Shown here piece after piece: positions 1-11,303 of a stretch of DNA of 64,000 bases. The DNA comes from Incurvaria masculella (lineage: Eukaryota > Arthropoda > Insecta > Lepidoptera > Incurvariidae). The translations under genes were made by a program, and so were the position numbers. The stretch is taken from assembly GCA_946894095.1 (NCBI GenBank), contig OX335654.1, forward strand, positions 15,261,687 to 15,325,686, in the 5' to 3' direction. The number at the start of each line of letters is the position of its first letter. The first letter of the stretch is position 1. Under the pieces are notes generated by a model. The model saw only the letters and a program-made list of their open reading frames with translations. It was not told where the DNA came from and did not search any database.

Positions 1-1542
1 ATAATACCACAAATCAGAGCTAAACTTTGTGATAAAGTGAAATACGGTTTGCAACATGTGCCTTGTCTGATGTGCCTATTGCTAACTCTGTGCCTCGGTG
101 GCGGCGCGGCGCACGGTAGTCGGCACGACTAGGCCGGCTTAATAAAGAAAGCCTTCAATTATTTATATGAAATAATAAGAATAAGAAAAACAATATAAAT
201 CAGTTTAGCTGCGTCTAAGTAGACAAATGATTACTGTACCTAGGGTAACTCGGTGTTTACAGATGGGAAATGTCGATGCACGTAAAAATGGTTTCATCTT
301 CTTTTTATCTGCTTATAAAAATTTGACTAGAATGCCATAGTCTTTTTTTTTAATAAATATTCAGAGTAGTATCCGCGCTGATCATCTTATATCTTGTCTA
401 TTTAATATAAATATGGAACAGTAAAGTCTCATCTTAAATTTTATTTACCTTTATTTTCTGGATACGGAAAACTTTCACATCCAATGTACTAATAAATGGT
501 ACCAATTTAATAATAATAATAATAAAATAAAGTGTTTTATTGAGGCACACAGTCCTAAATACATGAAATATACAGTAATGTACAGTAATTACTAGTCATC
601 AGCATAATAAACCTAAAAAATGTATTTGTTAATACCTTCAAAAACATCTAGACTGAACCGAATCAAAAATATGTACAATTTTGAATACCACCTCGAACAT
701 CTTATTTTTGATGAAATGGGTCGTAGACATCACAATAAAAGTTTTTTAAGATTTTTTTTTTCATTAAATTCCTTTTTAAATTTCATCGATAACCCAAGGC
801 GCGGCGTCGTGGGACATCACTAGTTGATTAAAGCAGGCGCCGAAGCTCCCGGCGAGCAATCTGGCCTTGTTTTATTTTCGCAAATCAGTCTTGTGGTCGA
901 GCTTAGATTGTCACGGCCATGAAAAAGCGAGTGCTACAGATGTTTGCAAATTATACTATAATTTTAATGTTAACTATCGCCTTTAGTTCACATGAGTTGG
1001 CAAACTTATGCAATGCATTCAAGTTTTCAGAATAAATGTACTCCACTCCCTCTAATTCTCAAAAATGATACTTTTCACTGCCTATTTCACAAGCAGCGTT
1101 GTTATAACAGTTATTATGCATTTTCAACATGATAGAACCAAAAAGCTGGAATACACCAACACTGATTAGTGTTAAAGTTGCGGTTATAATAGACCTATCT
1201 TTTTTCTTCGTCAGGCGAAAAAGAAGGACGGATATATAGTAACCATAAATAAAACATTAACAAGAGATGTTGAATTCCACCCTTAGTATTAACCCATTTC
1301 ATTTCCATTTGAAATTGTTTTGTGATATAAGGTGAGATGTGTAATGAATCGAACCATTGTTTGCACCAAACTTGAAAAAATCATAATATGCATAATAATT
1401 GGCTCTAGTTAATATCTAAAGAACTAGAGATTTGTAGCAAAAGCTACATTTTTTACTCTTTATTTAATATGCGTTTTCTGGCAGAAAGTTAATAATATAC
1501 ACAATCAAATATCATAATGCAAATAAAATATGGAATGGGATC
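1..1542. other. AT-rich DNA without a recognised gene
   Basis: Only short chance reading frames occur here. I see short AT-rich tracts and a GC-richer patch near 95-145, but no recognisable protein, tRNA or rRNA. The first recognisable element begins at about 1543. Confidence 0.6.
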
Positions 1543-1925
1543 GTTGCCTCGGTGGCCCAGTGGCGCGACACTTCGGCGATCGCTCTCCGAAGTTAAGCAA
1601 CGCTGGGTCCGGTCTGGTCTTGCATGGGTGACCATTCGACCGTTGAGAGAGGCTGGCCGTGGTTCGGATTCCACGTTAGGCTGTAGGTCCCCTTCCTTAC
1701 TTACTAGGTGGTAGGGTTTATTCCGCCCGGGTTGGTACCATCGCATTGGATGAACGATGGTCGAAGCGGCAATGAAAATTGTCCGTGTTTTCCATCTAGT
1801 TCAATGTGGCCGTGCAATATAAGGGAGGTCCTGGCATGGCACCTAGTTCCCATGTGGTGTGTTGGGCTAATACCATGACAGAACTTGTGGTATTAGCCAT
1901 CCATGTCCAGTCACATAAAAAAAAT
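1543..1925 (+). mobile_element. SINE with 5S-rRNA-derived head, full-length copy
   Basis: Near-complete short retroposon of about 380 bp. The head (about 1569-1640) resembles the internal promoter part of 5S rRNA: AGTTAAGCAACG (A-box region) at 1591-1602 and TGCATGGGTGACC (C-box region) at 1621-1633. The body follows, with landmarks GGCTGGCCGTGG, GTAGGTCCCCTTCC, CGGGTTGGTACCATCGC, GAAGCGGCAATGAAAATTG and GGTCCTGGCATGGCACC. It ends GTATTAGCCATCCATGTCC, then CACATAAAAAAAA. The same body recurs across the window. Short open frames crossing it are not genes. Transcription by RNA polymerase III and copying by a LINE enzyme are inferred from the structure. Confidence 0.85.
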
Positions 1926-2882
1926 GTAGAGACTCCATACAAACTATATAAATGTTCACTGGATAGCCTATATATCATACCGTAATAATGACAACGAATC
2001 TAAAACTTACGGGAATCAAGACAAATCTAGTTTTGGAATTGATATTTCTACTTCTGCATTATTCATTCTATCCCCGACATACGTGGACCAAAGTTGATCC
2101 TACCTCAAATGAAGAAATAGTATAGGCAAGGAGCAAACTACACCCTGGACACTTCTTAGTTCAGGATTCAACATATCTATTCCTGCGCTCCTGGTCTTAA
2201 TAACGGCCAGTAGTACTCAGACAAGCATCATTGCATAAGTAGAATACTCTAGTTCCGTAGTTATGCGGCTTGATTAGTAAATTACATTGCTTCATTTTGA
2301 GAATAAAAAAAAACCTTACATTTCTGTGATAATTCATTGATACAAATCCTTTAAATTGCATAATTATCTTTTATCCTTAGTTGAGCTTTGTTTGTCTGTG
2401 TCTGTTTTCAAATCAATTGATCAACAAAAAATGGTGGAGAATATTTTAATTCTTGTGAACCGTATTGAATAATTTCATGTCGATGTAATATTACTTTGAA
2501 TTACAAAAGCGAGACGATTATTTTCTAAACCGTTTGTTATGGCGAATGCACAAGTATTTGTTATAATAGGTACTCATATTTAAACTGCTAGTCATTATTG
2601 AGAAGGCACATATTCTCCGAAGCTCTTTTCCAGTACATATTTTTCTAAGAGATGATCAAGTCTATCTTTTCTCACCTCTGTTTATTTTATAATTATAAGT
2701 ACGCAATCCATAGCATTGACAATATACAGGACCGGTTGATCATAACCTAAAATATAGGTTATGATAAATTATGATAAGTACTACTTGTAGTATGAAATTA
2801 CTAACCATACAATTTTGATTTGATACAATTTCGTATCAATAATGACGAGGGCTCTATACACCCGAATTTTATTTTATTTTAG
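1926..2882. other. AT-rich DNA with a short hairpin
   Basis: No gene or dispersed element recognised. A perfect 11-bp inverted repeat, ATCATAACCTA (2739-2749) and TAGGTTATGAT (2755-2765), could form a small hairpin. Confidence 0.5.
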
Positions 2883-3567
2883 TTAAGCATTATTAGTTTC
2901 TCGGAATTGGTCAAAATCTCATATAGGAATCTATTATTACTTTATTGATAGGGATGCTCTCAAACCATCATACTCTTAATTGTCTGTAGGTGGTAGCATT
3001 TAAAGGGATATGTAACTATGTGATCAGCTGACAGTACTAGTTTATGACAAAACTCATAGTATTAAAACCTAATGTGCAAGTGTTTCACAGTGTTGTGTTG
3101 CCACTGGAGCAGTGCATCGCTTAAAGGTCCTTGCTTACGGTGACGCTTGGCTCAGGTTATCTCTTTCCCTAAAATATGGTTGAAAGAGGTAATGGCTGTG
3201 CCCGGCGTGATGCTCGTGAACGGGTGCTGTTTGTGGGTACTGGCCTGCTCCAATTGGCAACATATTAGTTGGAGGGGATTGTCTTTGCAAATAAAATGAT
3301 ATTTGTCATGAACTGTTGCATACGGCATGGATTGTAAATTTTTGCGTATTCATGTGAATTTAGAGTTTTACCTATGTTTTTGTTAAAATAATTGACAAAC
3401 ACTTTTGTAAACTTAGACTAAGTGGACGTTGAAAAAAAAAAACAGCGGAGTTTCTTTCCAGTTCTTCTTCGCTGTGTTTTGTTTTGCTGAACTCGCCAAT
3501 GCTAAAATATGACAAATCCGAGTGCAGTGTACTGTCTATGGATGATGAATAAACAATACAATACAAT
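2883..3567 (+). mobile_element. ~690 bp retroposon with (ACAAT)n tail, copy 1
   Basis: This segment matches 7428-8116 closely along its whole length, by eye. Both copies start TTAAGCATTATTAGTTTCTC and end in repeated ACAAT. The 3' part (from about 3410) has the landmarks GACTAAGTGGACGTTG, CCAGTTCTTCTTCGC and GAGTGCAGTGTACTG, which recur alone at 47692 and 57190. The pattern suggests a retroposon whose 3' end is shared with a LINE. No tRNA or 5S head was seen and no convincing coding frame. The minus-strand frame at 3372-3665 is a chance frame in this repeat. The family name is unknown to me. Confidence 0.75.
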
Positions 3568-3811
3568 AACATTATAAACTTATTGTTTTGTTTCAAATTG
3601 CTGCTACCACAGTATTGCAGTATGAGTATAAAAACTCGGGAAATTATTAAATTTCTGGTACACAAACTAAGTTAGTGAAGAAGAATCCTCAAAGAAACTT
3701 CACTGGTCTAAAGTTTATTATTTTTAATTATCGACTGCCTACTATTGCACTAATTTAACTGGGAGTTAAGCACTGGGGTTAGGTTTACGATAAGTTGGAG
3801 AAAAACTTTTT

Positions 3812-3965
3812 TTGGTCACATATTTTCATAAAAAAAGCTCTCATATGGTACAATCACAGCATACCTTTGTGACGTCCTCTACGGATATGAATGCTCTACG
3901 ATTACTGGTACTATACACCTGGTCTATATTACATATTTCGGCAATCTGCGTTCTGGTATGTCACA
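3812..3965. repeat. Dispersed repeat fragment shared with 54190-54335
   Basis: Blocks such as GGTACAATCACAGCATACC and CTACGATTACTGGTACTA match GGTACGATCACAGCACACC and CTACGATTACGGGTGCTA near 54260-54320. The two overlapping open frames here lie in this repeat and look non-coding. Confidence 0.5.
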
Positions 3966-4975
3966 TGTCCAATAAATTCGCTGCGCAAATTTCCTTCAGG
4001 GAAACGCATTGCTACAACATTTATTACAAGTTTGTGTCTCTTTTGTCATACTCAAGTCTCGCTTCATAAGTGTAGTCAGTCATACATGGGAGAGCAACAA
4101 CGGATAGAAAACTTAAGAACAAAATAAAAAAAAATGCATCATATATCTTCATAACTTTACCAACTTTACAATGGATTACTGAGCACATTTGCAGCATATT
4201 AACATAAAATATTATTTATAAATATATGCATTATACATAATATTTTCGGCATACTACGAAAACACCTTACAGGCATTACCCTCGTGGCATTGTACCCTCT
4301 TGACCGCTCCCCCGCACCTCCCCACTCAGCAAGTTTGGATCTTTTAGATTTAAATTATTTTGATTTAGTTTTGTATGAAACAAATTACTTTTAGTACCCC
4401 ATAATATATTGTATATAAAGTTATATACTGTACAGTATAGTATATACATATATATTAGTATTGGTTTTATTTATAACCAATTCAAATACTAGTGGTATTT
4501 ATTACTTATCTGCACAAATAGTGTATTTTGCTATGCTATCGGACACATCTATGCTTCGCAGAACTCTTTGTTTGAAATGTCACAATGAATTCAAAAGCAG
4601 GTACCGCTATTTTCTGATTAATTTTGTGTTTGTTAATCTTATCTTAGTTAAGTACGTAGTTGGATTTCTTTGGACACTCGACATTAGCAGGCAAAGGAAT
4701 GTAGAAGCACGAAATAGGTTTTTTAAAATAACAACACTCCACCACGAAGCATTGCGTGTGCGCGCAATTTGATGGATCAATAAGGAAAACTTATACGTTT
4801 TTGCATACAATAAAACAAGAAATATTTAAAAAAAATACGTTCATTATGGCCGTATTCTCTATTTTGTGATCGACTAAAAATTATTCTCATCTTTTCCAAA
4901 ACTTATTAATATCAATCTGTGTCTTAGGCCACCATATGCCGAAGCCTGTCTAACGCGAGAGGGAATTTGGTCCTG
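3966..4975. other. Unassigned DNA
   Basis: Very AT-rich between 4190 and 4460, with a C-rich patch near 4305-4325. Open frames at 4461-4772 (+) and 4607-4810 (-) overlap each other and match nothing I know, so I do not call them. Confidence 0.4.
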
Positions 4976-5056
4976 GGAAAGGAAGGTCCTGGCGTGGCAC
5001 CTAGTTCTGATGTTATAACAGTTGGTACTAGCTCCAAGTCCAGCAACAAAAAAAAA
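4976..5056 (+). repeat. SINE 3'-end fragment
   Basis: Degraded end of the shared SINE body: GGAAGGTCCTGGCGTGGCAC, then CTAGTTC, GGTACTAGCTCCAAGTCCAG and an A-tract. The 5' part is absent. Confidence 0.6.
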
Positions 5057-5345
5057 TCACATTACGACGATCCAAAATATTAATTAGAGTTTTAAATGAA
5101 GTCGTTTTTTAATATCTTAAAACTAGGGTAAGGAACCTTAACCTCTTATTATTATAACACGCAGCAGTAACCGTTCTTAGTAAATACTCTGTTTATTCAG
5201 ATGCATTTAATTTGTTGATGATGTACATAGAGTTTCATTTTCCAGCTTGCATTAGCAGCTACAACGTTGCATACTAGTAGGCCTAATTGTAACACGTATT
5301 ATATTAATTTGAAACAAGAAGGGTGGAGCTCGTGTGCCAACGCAA

Positions 5346-5793
5346 GCGGCTCATAGTCTAGTGGCGCGGGGGCTTGACTTCACACAATAGCTCTGGGTTC
5401 AAATCCCCGTCCGTTCATGCATAACTTTCTTTTTGTTTCTGAGTTGGAAAAGCGTATTTCGTCCCGAATACGAACTGTCCTATGTTTCGGAATCCATGTA
5501 ACTTCTCATTCTGTGTTGGCTAAGTGTATTTCGTCACGAATACGAACTGTTCCTTATTTTGGAATCCACGTAACACTGTAGGTAACCTTCCTCTGCTGGG
5601 TAACCGCCCAGGCGTCACGTCATGGTATCACATCGCAAGGGCGATGAACAATTGTCTGTATTTTCCGTCCAGTTCAATGTTATCCTGCTCATAAAGGGAT
5701 GGTCTTGGCATGACACCTATTTCCTCCGGGAATGTGGTGTGTTAGGCCAATATCTATATGGTATTAGCCATCTATGTCAGGTCTACATAAAAA
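5346..5793 (+). mobile_element. SINE with tRNA-derived head, full-length, internal duplication
   Basis: The head carries an A-box-like TAGTCTAGTGGCG (5354-5366) and a B-box GGTTCAAATCC (5396-5406) at tRNA-like spacing. A linker (GAGTTGG...CGTATTTCGTC) and the same body and tail as the 5S-headed SINEs follow, ending GTATTAGCCATCTATGTCAGG and ACATAAAAA. A stretch of about 65 bp is tandemly duplicated (about 5438-5505 and 5510-5576). Other tRNA-headed copies have this linker once, so the duplication is specific to this copy. Confidence 0.8.
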
Positions 5794-5929
5794 TACATAC
5801 TTTTACACGATTATTGCTTCGATTTTTTTTTAATAGAATTGACAAATTATTACGCTTCATCTAACACTAAAATAGATTGCGATTACATTAAACTTGAACG
5901 AATGTGGTTAAGCATATAAATTTATTTAT

Positions 5930-6125
5930 ACTTGGCAACAAATACATATCTGTGTCTGCTGACTTTCTTTTTCGAAAAGCATATCCAGGGTTAAACTACA
6001 GAGAAAAGAAAAAAACATAAATATTTGACTAAATTTTGAATTTCAAAAATAAAAAACCAAAATCTGCAGTCACACATACTTATTGACTGATATTAGATAC
6101 CGAACATCAATTAAAATGGAACCAT
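5930..6125. repeat. Internal piece of the TTAA palindromic MITE
   Basis: Matches the inner part of the MITE at 16798-17173: GGCAACAAATA...TCTGTGTCTG, then ACTACAGAGAAAA and the later CTGCAGTCACACATA block. A piece like the right terminal arm (TATGGGGAACATAGCTTACGG) appears at about 6398-6420. The copy seems interrupted and decayed. Confidence 0.5.
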
Positions 6126-6740
6126 AGAAAAAAAAAGAAGAAAAAATTCCATTTAACGCGCTTACTATGAAACCCGCCGTCTCCAATTTTTCAAAACTAC
6201 TATACCAACCTATATGTACGTACGTTCCACATGCAAATATAGTCCCTGACGTATTGGAGGTTTTGTGTAGGTGGGAACTGACTTGACCACCGCATTTACA
6301 AAGCACATTCGCGTGCTGTGGCGATGTTTCGATAGTGAGACACATAATTCTATGGCTACTTTGGCCATATGGCGGAGTCGCGATATCCACTTCTTGTTTA
6401 TATGGGGAACATAGCTTACGGGCCTTACACTTACGAAAGGCGCATCGCCACAAAACGGACCGTAACGAGTGAACGTTTCGATGCGAGGGCGGGTTCCCAT
6501 CCGTGCGCATGCGCAGTAATTAATATACGCCCACAAGTTACGTGTCGGGAATCGAGCCGATGCGGCGCTTAATCGATTCCGCGAGGACACGCTCCGGTGT
6601 GGACGCGCCTTAAATATAGCTATCAAGGGGAGCGCATCGTTTTCTCTTGTCCGCCATAACGTGGCCTGGGACCCGGTGACCGATCGGATCTAGATGTTCC
6701 TAACGTAGCGTTGTATACGTTTTTGTTTTAATGTTTTATG
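6126..6740. other. GC-richer patch with NRF-1-type palindrome; no gene called
   Basis: Base composition rises between 6230 and 6690. TGCGCATGCGCA at 6504-6515 is a perfect 12-bp palindrome matching the NRF-1/Ewg consensus. GGCCATATGGCGGAGTCGCG (about 6361-6380) has a relative near 46284-46304, so part of this is dispersed repeat. Overlapping minus-strand frames (6070-6510, 6210-6626) have no recognisable domain and are probably chance frames. Confidence 0.4.
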
Positions 6741-7223
6741 TTTTTTAATGCAACTGGACATGGATGGCTAATACCATACTGAAGGTTAGATATTAGCCAC
6801 CACATGGGAACTAGTTGCCATGCCGGGACCTTCCTTATATTGCTCGGCTACATTGATCTGGATGGAAAATACGGACAATTTTCAATGCCGCTTCGTCCAT
6901 CGTTCATTCAATGCGATGGTACCAACACGGGCGGGAATCACTCTACTACATAGTAAGGGAAGACGACATCAAGTGCGTCGGCGGAAAGCAGTGGTTCCGT
7001 ACCGCTGAGGGCCGGGAGGACTGGAGAAGGATTGGAGAGGCGTATGTCCAGCAGTGGACGCAAACACGCTGACTGACTGACTGACTGACTGACCTAGTAA
7101 GTAAGAACAGTACAGTTTTACGTGGAATCCGAGCCACGGCCAGCCTCAACGGTTGAAAATGGTCACTCATCCAAAACCTAACCACGCTCAGAGGCGCAAG
7201 AATCGCAAGGCGTCTCACCACTT
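6741..7223 (-). mobile_element. 5S-headed SINE (variant head), split by a LINE fragment
   Basis: Reverse copy: the tail complement CAACTGGACATGGATGGC starts at 6751 and the head lies near 7150-7223. Read on the minus strand, the head has GCGTGGTTAGGTTTTGGATG then AGTGACC, close to 5S rRNA box C, but the AGTTAAGCAACG segment is replaced. This marks a second head variant, shared with 58217-58605. A 137-bp LINE fragment with target-site duplication interrupts the body at 6958-7094. Confidence 0.75.
6958..7094 (+). mobile_element. 5'-truncated LINE insertion with (CTGA)n tail
   Basis: A tiny LINE end. Codons 6959-7069 encode 37 residues with the segments GGKQWFRTAEGREDWRRIG and EAYVQQWTQTR, then TGA at 7070-7072. 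This resembles the C-terminus of lepidopteran endonuclease/reverse-transcriptase LINE proteins; I suspect the RTE clade, from memory. The stop is followed directly by tandem CTGA/TGAC units, a typical simple-repeat 3' tail. TAGTAAG occurs on both sides (6951-6957 and 7095-7101) and fits a target-site duplication cut within the SINE's CTAGTAAGTAAGG stretch. Confidence 0.8.
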
Positions 7224-7376
7224 GACAGGACATCTATGGCTAATACGGGGCATACCCACCGTCCTGATATTAGCCCAACATACCAGTCCCATGACGGGAC
7301 TTTCCCTTTTTGATCACGGTAATTGATCCGGATGGAATAGACTCACATTTTTTATAGCCGTTTCGGCCATCTTTTC
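7224..7376 (-). repeat. SINE body fragment, reverse
   Basis: GACATCTATGGCTAATAC...ATATTAGCCCAACATACCAG...ATTGATCCGGATGGAATAG...GCCGTTTCGGCCATC matches the shared SINE 3' body in reverse. It abuts the head of the preceding SINE. The 5' part is missing. Confidence 0.65.
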
Positions 7377-7381
7377 ATCTA

Positions 7382-7427
7382 ATAAATAAATACACACTCT
7401 GTGAAAATTTCAGCTGCCTACCTATTA
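7382..7427 (+). repeat. Left part of GGAC-repeat element, interrupted at 7427
   Basis: AATAAATACACACTCTGTG and TTCAGCTGCCTACCTATTA match 39927-39967 of the intact copy. That copy continues straight into CGGTTCATGAGATACAGC, which here appears only after 8121, so the element was split by the retroposon at 7428-8116. Confidence 0.8.
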
Positions 7428-8116
7428 ATTAAGCATTATTAGTTTCTCGGTATTGGTCAAAATCTCATATAGGAATCTATTATTACTTTATTGATAGGGC
7501 TGCTCTCAAACCATTATGCTCTTAATTTTCTGTAGGTGGTAGCATTTAAAGGGATATGTAATTATGTGATCAGCTGACAGTAGTAGTTTATGACAAAACT
7601 TATAGTATTAAAACCTAATGTGCAAGCGTTTCACAGTGTTGTGTTGCCACTGGAGCAGTGCATCGCTTAAAGTTTCTTGCTTATGGTGACGCTTGGCTCG
7701 GGTTATCTCTTTCCCTAAAATATGGTTGAAAGAGGTAATGGCTGTGCACGGCGTGATGCTCGTGAACGGGTGCTGTTTGTGGGGACTGGCCTGCTCCAAT
7801 TGGCAACATATTAGTTGGAGGGGATTGTCTTTGCAAATAAAATGATATTTGTCATGAACTGTTGCATACGGCATGGCTTGTAAATTTTGTGTATTCATGT
7901 GAATTTAGTGTTTTACCTATGTTTTTGTTCAAATAATTGACAAACACTTTTGTAAACTTAGACTAAGTGGACGTTGAAAAAAAAAAACAGCGGAGTTTCT
8001 TTCCAGTTCTTCTTCGCTGTGTTTTGTTTTGCTGAACTGACCAATGCTAAAATATGACAAATCCGAGTGCAGTGTACTGTCTATGGATAATGAATAAACA
8101 ATACAATACAATACAA
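7428..8116 (+). mobile_element. ~690 bp retroposon with (ACAAT)n tail, copy 2, with TSD
   Basis: Second copy of the 2883-3567 element, with the same start and an (ACAAT)n tail of about four units. It is flanked by TATTA at 7423-7427 and 8117-8121. The intact paralogous target at 39963-39967 has one TATTA, so the insertion and its 5-bp duplication can be read directly. Frames at 7608-7898 and 7929-8201 (minus) lie in this repeat. Confidence 0.85.
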
Positions 8117-8121
8117 TATTA

Positions 8122-8190
8122 CGATTCATGAAATACAGCCCTGTGACAGACGGACGGACGGACGGACAGACGGACAGCGGAGGCGGAGCG
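8122..8190 (+). repeat. Right part of GGAC-repeat element
   Basis: ACGATTCATGAAATACAGC, then tandem GGAC/AGAC units and GGACAGCGGAGGCGGAG continue the interrupted element. The usual end near CCCTAAAAA is missing, so this copy is also 3'-truncated or diverged. Confidence 0.75.
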
Positions 8191-9004
8191 AACATACTCA
8201 CAATTATAGCTTTTATATAGATATATAGAATACACGTATTAATTTATTTGCTCTATTATTTATGTTTAAACTCTTAGCAAAGCTTCTTATCAGGTTATTT
8301 TTTTCAACATCATTTGCAGTATAGTCAGAATGAAAACAGAGAAACTATGACTTTTCAACTCTGCTGCAAATTGAATAAAAATGAGATACGCCTGTTTGTC
8401 CCGAGTGCGACGGATTAATATCTCAGATTTCTGAATTTATATCTTGAGAACATTAAAACCCCATTAAGGAACGCAAGTTCATTTTTTATCTCATTCTTAA
8501 CAATAATACCTTTATCAAATTAACCCATTCAAAACAACCTCACAATATCCCGAGTTGCACGAGTTGGCACTTGCTTTTTAAACACATGTAACATCCTCCT
8601 TATAAATACTGTCGTACAGTTACAAGAACCTTAATATTAGAACATTAATAATTACATGTTGTTCGATGTTGTTCTGTAATAAGCTTTATTAATGTCCAGC
8701 CATACTCTTTGCACCGGCTTCATTACATAATGTATGGGTTCCAATTAACCAGGTATTAATCAGCTGAAACTAACCGCTAGTATCACATATCGCGGTGCGG
8801 TGTGTGGGGCCACAGATGACCTCCGTGAAAGGCTCAGCGAAATTAATGTTCTTTCATACCTATTAATTAGATTTACTTCTGGTTAATTGTGAGGATTGCA
8901 ATGTAGTACACATTTTAAGCCCGAAGTTGTAAGTTCAAAATTTAAAGCAAAGATGAACTGGTAAAACTCGACTGGAAAAAGATAAAAAGACTTAAAATCG
9001 AACT
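8191..9004. other. AT-rich DNA without a recognised gene
   Basis: No element, structured RNA or coding frame recognised between the repeat at 8190 and the LINE end at 9005. Confidence 0.5.
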
Positions 9005-9262
9005 ACGAGTTTGTCGCCTTTGCTGTGGAGCCCAGACGCCCAAAATCTAGTAAAAGAGCTTGGTAGATTGCTCATTGAGGCGTCTGGGGACAAACGTGCG
9101 GCCAGTAACCTTAGGCAGAAGAACAGCCTAGCCATTCAGCGGGGTAACGTGGCCTCCGTCATCGGCACATTGCCAATTGCGCCGACTTTTCTTTATTATT
9201 TGGTATTTTTTTTATTTTTCTTTATTTATTTTTTTATTATGTATTTTTCTTTATTTCATTGA
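9005..9262 (+). pseudogene. LINE C-terminal coding fragment
   Basis: The frame from 9011 encodes PLLWSPDAQNLVKELGRLL, then GDKRAASNLRQKNSLAIQRGN and SVIGTLP. This pattern (ELGRRL...LRQRLSLAIQRGN...G) is one I associate with the C-terminus of abundant lepidopteran LINE polyproteins. Homology ends near residue 58, and the rest reads into a T-rich tract (about 9190-9262) that is not coding-like. It is a 5'-truncated retrotransposon end, not a host gene. The LINE clade is not determined. Confidence 0.6.
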
Positions 9263-11303
9263 AATGTATTAATTTTAAGGATATTTCATTAAATTTATTT
9301 GTCTGTTCATAAAAAAATATAGATAAACTGGAAGTTACTAAATCAAAATAGATACAATAAACAAGAAAATGACCACTAATTTAAGTTACATTTTGCGGCA
9401 AACTTTTAATCAGTTTTCATGAACTTGAAAATGTCCACTTGATCTTTTTTTAACATAATTAATAATATTTCCGATCGAAAGGTGTCATGTGAAACATTAA
9501 GTAAGTGCTTCATCGTTTATTTCCTTCTAATGGAGGTGTCGCTGTTTTCACTTAAATGTTATTTGTTTGAGGTTTAAGTTAAGCGATACTAGGTTCATGT
9601 TCTTTCAACTTATCTGGTATCGCATTAAGATCAAGAAGGCTTACTTATATAAAAAAAAAATACACCCGGCATCTTTATTCTATTTCTTTTGTTTTCACAG
9701 CAATAACTCCAGGTAAGAATCCAAAATAATGTAATATATATTTTTAAGACAAACAGTACGAATAAAAGCACACTAAGTAGGTTGGTAAGTAGGTAGCACA
9801 CATGTATGTAAAATTAGTGGATGTAAAGGCTGTGGGTATAAGAGAGGATGAGGGTGTGTGTGTAATGGTGAGGGAGGGTGAGGTTGTGTTAGTAGGTATT
9901 AGTATTGATATTAAATTAATGTTTTCACAATATTACGTTTATTCCTAAAATGTCAAAAAAAATGTGTAAACTACAGCGATCATAGCAAATTTTGAAAGCT
10001 AATAGTTTTCCACGTCGCTCAAAAATAATTACAAAAATCAAGAACTCCTTCCTGGAATCCCCACCGGATTATGATAATCACTATTGACTTAATCGCGTGT
10101 TTGCCGCAGCATATTTATAGAAATTGTGAGCACACTCGACGCTAAGCCACAGAACTAGTTTGTACGCTTCATTTCTCAAAAATAATCTGAAGTGCCACTC
10201 GAATTGAGAGCGGTGACAAGCGTGTGGTGAGCAATTGAAAACGCATAACATGCCTCCATATTGATTTTGTCGGTATTTAGTTATGCGCGCGCAAATGGAA
10301 GCATTTAACTCGACACGATTAATGAAGTCGGAAACAAAGAGAAAATATTACGACGATTTTTAAATGTTAAACAATATCTTGCAATAAGATTGAGCAAGTT
10401 TGAGTTGGTTCATATCTATAACTTAGAGGTTTTTAGGTTTTGGTGGAAATAATTTAACTTACCACTGAGTAAAATCTATGGCGGCCAACGTGTATTTTCT
10501 GGGATATTTATCTGGAGGATTTATAGGGGTAAGGTATCCTGGTATTAGGGGTAAGATTATAAGTATGAATCCAGTCGATAATGGCTATTAGTGGTAGCTG
10601 AGCTACATGAACATTTGAGAATAGAATGTTTTTGCTACCAACTATGTATATTTACTACACTGAATTCCAGAGGAAAGAAAGGGTATTTCTCTTATTCAAG
10701 CACATCTCTATTAGCCTGGTTTAAAAATAATTTTTGTTTCTATGTTCGTAACTTATTGTTGACTAGTGATTATCTGAGCTTTGAATCTAGGTAGTCTGTC
10801 TTTGCGTGGCTTAAAAATGATTAAATATTCACTGCGCACTTTAAAACAAATATTGTGTTTCTTATATTTTTCTCACTTGGTACTTACCAAACGCTTTCGG
10901 TCTTGTCACAAAACTAAATTGTGTTTTGAAACTAGTTTTTACATCCTTTTACGATGATGATTATTATTAATTATTATTATTAATCCATGTTTCACACAAT
11001 AACATATTTAACTACATATTCATTTATTTTTTTGAGTGTCACCCTCAGTTGGGCTATATGGCCTCTCATGCTTGCGGGTATGAGTCTTTGAATTCCCTGA
11101 CTGACTAGACATTTTAAAAATGTGATTACAATGATACGGGAATAAAACAATATATAGATGTGAAATTATGATAAAATAACAAATTGGTTAATACATTTTA
11201 AAACTTTAGAAATATTAGATTAAGCATTTTATTTGTGTGGCATGGAATTAAACCATCATCTTGGCGGACCACAATTATGAGCTGAGTTGATCGAATATTC
11301 ACT
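9263..11303. other. Anonymous AT-rich DNA
   Basis: About 2 kb without a recognisable gene. A G-rich stretch with GTGTGTG and GAGGGTGAGG units lies at 9840-9890. The frame at 10591-10794 has no known motif and is not called. Confidence 0.5.

Noticed and set aside
1569..1640. Possible 5S rRNA gene
   Set aside because: Only the internal promoter portion is 5S-like; the outer stems of 5S rRNA are absent and a SINE body follows.
1489..1978. Open frames on both strands at 1489-1746, 1517-1714 and 1796-1978
   Set aside because: They fall in a 5S-headed SINE; the same frames appear in other copies (for example 40411-40762) and reflect the repeat sequence.
6070..6626. Two overlapping minus-strand frames of 146 and 138 codons
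   Set aside because: They overlap in different phases, contain dispersed-repeat sequence at 6345-6420 and show no recognisable domain.
8150..8180. Tandem GGAC units as a CRISPR-like or satellite array
   Set aside because: They are the simple internal tract of a known dispersed lepidopteran element, also seen at 39995-40040; no spacers.
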